In this document: positions 61,121-64,000 of the stretch, in pieces
Layout: every line of letters starts with the position of its first letter
Position numbering within the stretch: position 1 is the stretch's first letter
DNA from: Nocardia alba NBRC 108234
GTDB lineage: Bacteria; Actinomycetota; Actinomycetes; Mycobacteriales; Mycobacteriaceae
Length of the DNA: 64,000 bases
NCBI RefSeq assembly: GCF_001612665.1
Contig: NZ_BDAX01000021.1
Span: 1 to 64,000, forward strand
Reading direction: 5' to 3'
Position numbers and translations under genes: made by a program
The notes under the pieces: generated by a model
Told to the model about the DNA's origin: nothing
The model's database searches: none
Seen by the model: the letters and a program-made list of their open reading frames with translations, nothing else

Positions 61121-62902
61121 ATGGCAGGTGTACGAACTCGAGCCCGGATCGCTGCCCTCTTGCTCCTGATCGGCGTCGCCGCGACCGGTTGCGGCGGCTC
61201 CGAGAGCAGCTCCGCGCGTGACCTCTGCTCGCCACCGGGACCCAGCGCCGCCGCTGCCGCGCCGACCAATCTGGCCGCGGGCGAGACCGCGGGGGCCGAT
61301 CGCTACACGACCGCGACAACGGCGCCGGTCGACTCGATCGACACCACGAAACTCGGCCTGCTCAACCCGGGCACCCTGAGCGTCGGCACCCTGTCCGACG
61401 CGCCGCCGAGCATCTGCGTCAACAGCGCGGGCGAGTTCACCGGCTTCGACAACGAACTCCTCACCGCGATCGGCGCGAAACTCGGTCTGCGCGTGGAGTT
61501 CTCCGGCACCGAGTTCGCGGGCCTGCTCGCCCAGGTGTCGGGCAAGCGCTTCGATGTGGGCTCGTCCAACATCACCACCACCGATGCCCGCCGTGAACTG
61601 GTCGGCTTCACCAACGGCTACGACTTCGGCTACTTCTCCCTGGTCGTTCCGCAGGGCAGCGCGGTGAAGGGCTTCGGCGACCTGAACCAGAGTTCGCGCA
61701 TCGCCGTCGTGCAGGGCACCGTGCAGGACGAATTCGTGGTGAACCAGCTGAAGCTGGACCCGGTGAAGTTTCCCGACTACAACACCGCCTACGCGAATCT
61801 GAAGTCCGGCCAGGTCGACGCCTGGGTGGCGCCCTCGGCCCAGGCCGAGGGTGCGATCAAGCCCGGCGACGGAATGGTGATCTCCCAGAACACCTTCAGT
61901 CTCGACAACTTCGTCGGCTACGCGGTGGCGAAGAACAACCAGCCGCTGATCGACGCGCTCAATTCCGGCCTCGACGCGGTGATCGCCGACGGTACCTACG
62001 CCCGCCTCTACGCCGACTGGGTGCCGCGCGAACTCCCGCCGGGCTGGAAGCCGGGTTCGAAAGCCGCACCCGCGCCCCAACTCCCGGACTTCAAGGCGCT
62101 GGCGGCCGAGAATCAGCCGGGGGAGACCGAACAGGTCGCGCAGAAGTCGACGCTGCAACAGTTGCAGGACACGTTCTTCGACTGGTCCTTGTACCGCAAG
62201 GCTTTTCCCGACCTGATCAAGGTCGGTCTGCCCAATACCCTGATCCTGGCACTGGTTTCGGGTGTCCTCGGCACGGTGATCGGCATGCTGCTCGCGGTGA
62301 TGGGCATTTCGCGCACCCGCTGGTTGCGCTGGCCCGCCCGCGTCTACACCGATATCTTCCGTGGTCTGCCCGCCGTGGTGATCATCCTGCTCATCGGCCT
62401 CGGCGTGGGCCCGGTGGTCCGCAATATCACCGGCGGCAACCCGTACTGGCTCGGCGCGGTGGCGCTGGCGCTGCTCTCGTCGGCCTATATCGGTGAGATC
62501 TTCCGCTCCGGTATCCAGTCGGTGGAGCCCGGCCAGCTCGAAGCCGCGCGCGCCATCGGCTTCGGGTACCGCCAGTCGATGACGCTGGTGGTGATCCCAC
62601 AGGGTGTGCGCCGGGTGCTGCCCGCGCTGATGAATCAGTTCATCGCGCTGATCAAGGACTCGTCGCTGATCTATTTCCTCGGCCTGCTCGCCTCCCAGCG
62701 CGAACTGTTCGCCGTGGGCCGCGACCTCAACGCCCAGACCGGCAACCTGTCCCCGCTGGTCGCGGCGGGCCTGATGTATCTGGTGCTCACCATTCCGCTC
62801 ACGCACCTGGTCAACTACATCGACCAGCGCATGCGCACCGGCAAACCCACCCCCGCCGACCCGATCGAGCAGGCAGTCATCACAGAAGGGCGAGGCGCGT
62901 GA
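61121..62902 (+). CDS. Amino-acid ABC transporter binding protein-permease fusion
   Basis: This 593-residue protein joins an N-terminal lipoprotein signal (Cys24 lipobox), a periplasmic-binding-protein domain of the polar amino-acid type (about residues 75-310, with GFDNELLTAIGAKLG), a linker and a HisM/GlnP-type permease with about five helices (about 360-580; EAA loop VEPGQLEAARAIGFGY). The binding domain would sit tethered outside the membrane. Such fusions are known in the glutamine/glutamate transporter group. The ATG at 61121 starts a good signal peptide. It overlaps the next gene by 4 bases. Confidence 0.9.
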   Translation: MAGVRTRARIAALLLLIGVAATGCGGSESSSARDLCSPPGPSAAAAAPTNLAAGETAGADRYTTATTAPVDSIDTTKLGLLNPGTLSVGTLSDAPPSICVNSAGEFTGFDNELLTAIGAKLGLRVEFSGTEFAGLLAQVSGKRFDVGSSNITTTDARRELVGFTNGYDFGYFSLVVPQGSAVKGFGDLNQSSRIAVVQGTVQDEFVVNQLKLDPVKFPDYNTAYANLKSGQVDAWVAPSAQAEGAIKPGDGMVISQNTFSLDNFVGYAVAKNNQPLIDALNSGLDAVIADGTYARLYADWVPRELPPGWKPGSKAAPAPQLPDFKALAAENQPGETEQVAQKSTLQQLQDTFFDWSLYRKAFPDLIKVGLPNTLILALVSGVLGTVIGMLLAVMGISRTRWLRWPARVYTDIFRGLPAVVIILLIGLGVGPVVRNITGGNPYWLGAVALALLSSAYIGEIFRSGIQSVEPGQLEAARAIGFGYRQSMTLVVIPQGVRRVLPALMNQFIALIKDSSLIYFLGLLASQRELFAVGRDLNAQTGNLSPLVAAGLMYLVLTIPLTHLVNYIDQRMRTGKPTPADPIEQAVITEGRGA

Positions 62903-63624
62903 GTGCATCGTTGACCGGCACCGGGCTCAACCTGACGCTCGGTGGCAACCACATCCTGCGCGGTGTCGACATCCATGTCGAGGCGGGCCACGCCACCACC
63001 GTCATCGGCCCGTCCGGCTCGGGTAAGTCGACCCTGCTGCGCGTGCTCAACCGCCTGCACGAACCCGATTCCGGTGATGTGCTCCTCGACGGCAAGTCGG
63101 TCCTGAAGGACAATCCCGACAAGCTGCGCCAGCGCATCGGCATGGTGTTCCAGCAGTTCAACCTGTTCCCGCACAAGAGCGTCGCCGACAACATCGTGCT
63201 CGGTCCACGCAAGCTGCGCGGCCTGTCCGCCGACGAAGCCCGTGCGCTGGCGCTCGAACAACTCGAGATCGTCGGCCTGGCCGACAAGGCCGATGCCAGG
63301 CCCGCTTCGCTGTCGGGTGGCCAGCAGCAGCGCGTCGCCATCGCCCGCGCGCTGGCCATGAAGCCGGAGCTGATGTTCTTCGACGAGGCCACCTCGGCGC
63401 TGGACCCCGAGCTGGTGAAGGGTGTGCTGGCGCTGATGGCCGACCTCGCCGCCGGCGGCATGTCGATGGTCGTGGTGACCCATGAGATGGGGTTCGCCCG
63501 CGAGGTCTCCGACAGTGTGGTGTTCATGGATCAGGGCGTCGTCGTGGAGACCGGCAGCCCCGACGCCCTGTTCGACAACGCCGAGACCCCGCGTCTGCGC
63601 CGGTTCCTCGACCAGGTCCTCTGA
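62899..63624 (+). CDS. Amino-acid ABC transporter ATPase (GlnQ-like)
   Basis: This 241-residue ATPase has Walker A GPSGSGKST (37-45), the LSGGQQQRV signature, Walker B FFDEATSALDPE and the switch His in VVVTHEMGFA. It matches GlnQ/HisP proteins, which drive polar amino-acid uptake. The GTG start overlaps the fused binding protein/permease stop (GTGA), so the complete importer is made from two genes. It is followed by the His-rich gene after 110 bases. Confidence 0.93.
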   Translation: MSASLTGTGLNLTLGGNHILRGVDIHVEAGHATTVIGPSGSGKSTLLRVLNRLHEPDSGDVLLDGKSVLKDNPDKLRQRIGMVFQQFNLFPHKSVADNIVLGPRKLRGLSADEARALALEQLEIVGLADKADARPASLSGGQQQRVAIARALAMKPELMFFDEATSALDPELVKGVLALMADLAAGGMSMVVVTHEMGFAREVSDSVVFMDQGVVVETGSPDALFDNAETPRLRRFLDQVL

Positions 63625-63707
63625 CCAGGTAAGGGGGTCGCAGCAACGCATGCGCAACTGCTAATGTCGGAGGTGCTTGGAGCTCCATTCGATCAGTACC
63701 GGACGCG

Positions 63708-63723
63708 TTCCGGGAAACCGGAA
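63708..63723. promoter_or_regulatory. Dyad before His-rich gene
   Basis: TTCCGG-GAAA-CCGGAA (63708-63723) is a perfect 6-bp dyad with a 4-base spacer, 11 bases before the ATG of the His-rich gene. It may be an operator (a metal regulator is a natural guess) or the leader hairpin. Confidence 0.35.
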
Positions 63724-63734
63724 AGAGAGAGCCG

Positions 63735-64000
63735 ATGACCACCACGCATGCCGAACACCCCCAGCACACCCACGTTCACGGCCCCACCTGCGGGCACGTC
63801 GCCGTGCCGCACGAGGATCACGTCGACTACGTCCACGACGGTCACCTGCACCGCGAACACGACGGCCATTTCGACGAGTGCGAGACCTCAGCACACGTCG
63901 AGCACACCGCGCACACCCACGAACACGGCCCCGGCTGCGGCCATGTCGCCGTCCCGCACGGCGACCACGTCGACTACATCCACGACGGCCACCGCCACGC
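63735..64000 (+). CDS. Histidine-rich putative metal-binding protein (partial, 3' end missing)
   Basis: The frame starts with ATG at 63735 and is open to the window end (88 complete codons, no stop). About 30% of residues are His. The segment HVHGPTCGHVAVPHEDHVDY recurs as HEHGPGCGHVAVPHGDHVDY 46 residues later, each followed by HDGH. One Cys per unit lies in T/G-Cys-GH. The composition fits a zinc, nickel or copper buffer or chaperone. A GAAAGAGAG stretch lies upstream as a likely ribosome binding site. Whether a further domain follows is not visible. Confidence 0.75.
   Translation, partial: MTTTHAEHPQHTHVHGPTCGHVAVPHEDHVDYVHDGHLHREHDGHFDECETSAHVEHTAHTHEHGPGCGHVAVPHGDHVDYIHDGHRH

Noticed and set aside
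61106..62908. 600-codon minus-strand frame opposite the amino-acid importer
   Set aside because: The plus strand has a lipobox, binding domain and permease; the opposite frame is His/Gln/Glu/Arg-rich noise.
1..64000. tRNA, rRNA, IS element or prophage genes
   Set aside because: I looked for T-loop words, transposase motifs and integrases by eye and saw none; a computed scan would be needed to exclude small or diverged cases.

Overview
The window is high-GC actinobacterial chromosome, most likely Nocardia or a close Nocardiaceae relative. This is inferred from gene content: a wax ester synthase/DGAT-type acyltransferase, a cutinase-family esterase, an F420-linked LLM oxidoreductase, an LpqY-like sugar-binding lipoprotein, a DUF5318 protein and a PonA1-type penicillin-binding protein. 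Gene order from about 19.6 to 47 kb matches, in reverse orientation, the origin-proximal block of Mycobacterium tuberculosis from ino1 (Rv0046c) to dnaB (Rv0058). That places the window near the replication origin. No tRNA, rRNA, CRISPR array, IS element or prophage was seen.

0-19.5 kb is mixed metabolism and envelope: an alpha/beta hydrolase, an orphan AAA ATPase, an NlpC/P60 peptidase with an S4 RNA-binding protein, a metallo-beta-lactamase-fold hydrolase, a large flippase-like membrane protein, GntR and MarR regulators, nitronate monooxygenase, WS/DGAT, an MFS exporter, a cutinase-family protein with a Thr/Pro repeat tail, and a ParB-like protein translationally coupled to a cation/proton antiporter. 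19.5-23.3 kb is the replication/ribosome block on the minus strand: rpsF, ssb, rpsR and rplI, then dnaB. The 583-base gap before dnaB carries several DnaA-box-like sequences.

24.8-37.9 kb is the most unusual part, a compact Ter-type stress-response island. It holds a TerC-like DUF475 membrane protein, a single-domain TerD, a helical protein, a CitE-like lyase, an 848-residue fusion of PRTase, TRSP, StiP-like and PELOTA-like regions, a HAD phosphatase, three AIM24-family proteins in tandem, a double-TerD protein, and a TerD fused to an FtsK-like domain without a Walker A motif. The island lies between two GT87-type mannosyltransferase paralogues, inside the otherwise conserved rpsF-ponA1 order. 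By family knowledge, such clusters are predicted to sense metal or membrane stress and to make a nucleoside-like metabolite. This version lacks a recognisable ATP-grasp gene.

37.9-50.4 kb is cell envelope: GT87, PonA1-type PBP, DUF5318, two DUF1707 membrane proteins, PadR plus ino1 (inositol-3-phosphate synthase, feeding mycothiol and phosphatidylinositol synthesis), two effector-binding-domain proteins and a second class A PBP. 50.5-64 kb holds a sugar ABC importer (lipoprotein and two permeases) with a UgpC/MsiK-like ATPase 5.3 kb away, a DUF2786/TIGR04338 pair, menC, a thiolase divergent from an HxlR regulator, an F420-reductase-like enzyme, an LLM oxidoreductase, an amino-acid ABC importer with fused binding protein and permease, and a histidine-rich protein cut by the window end. 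Strong hairpins separate many convergent or adjacent units and are listed as candidate terminators.
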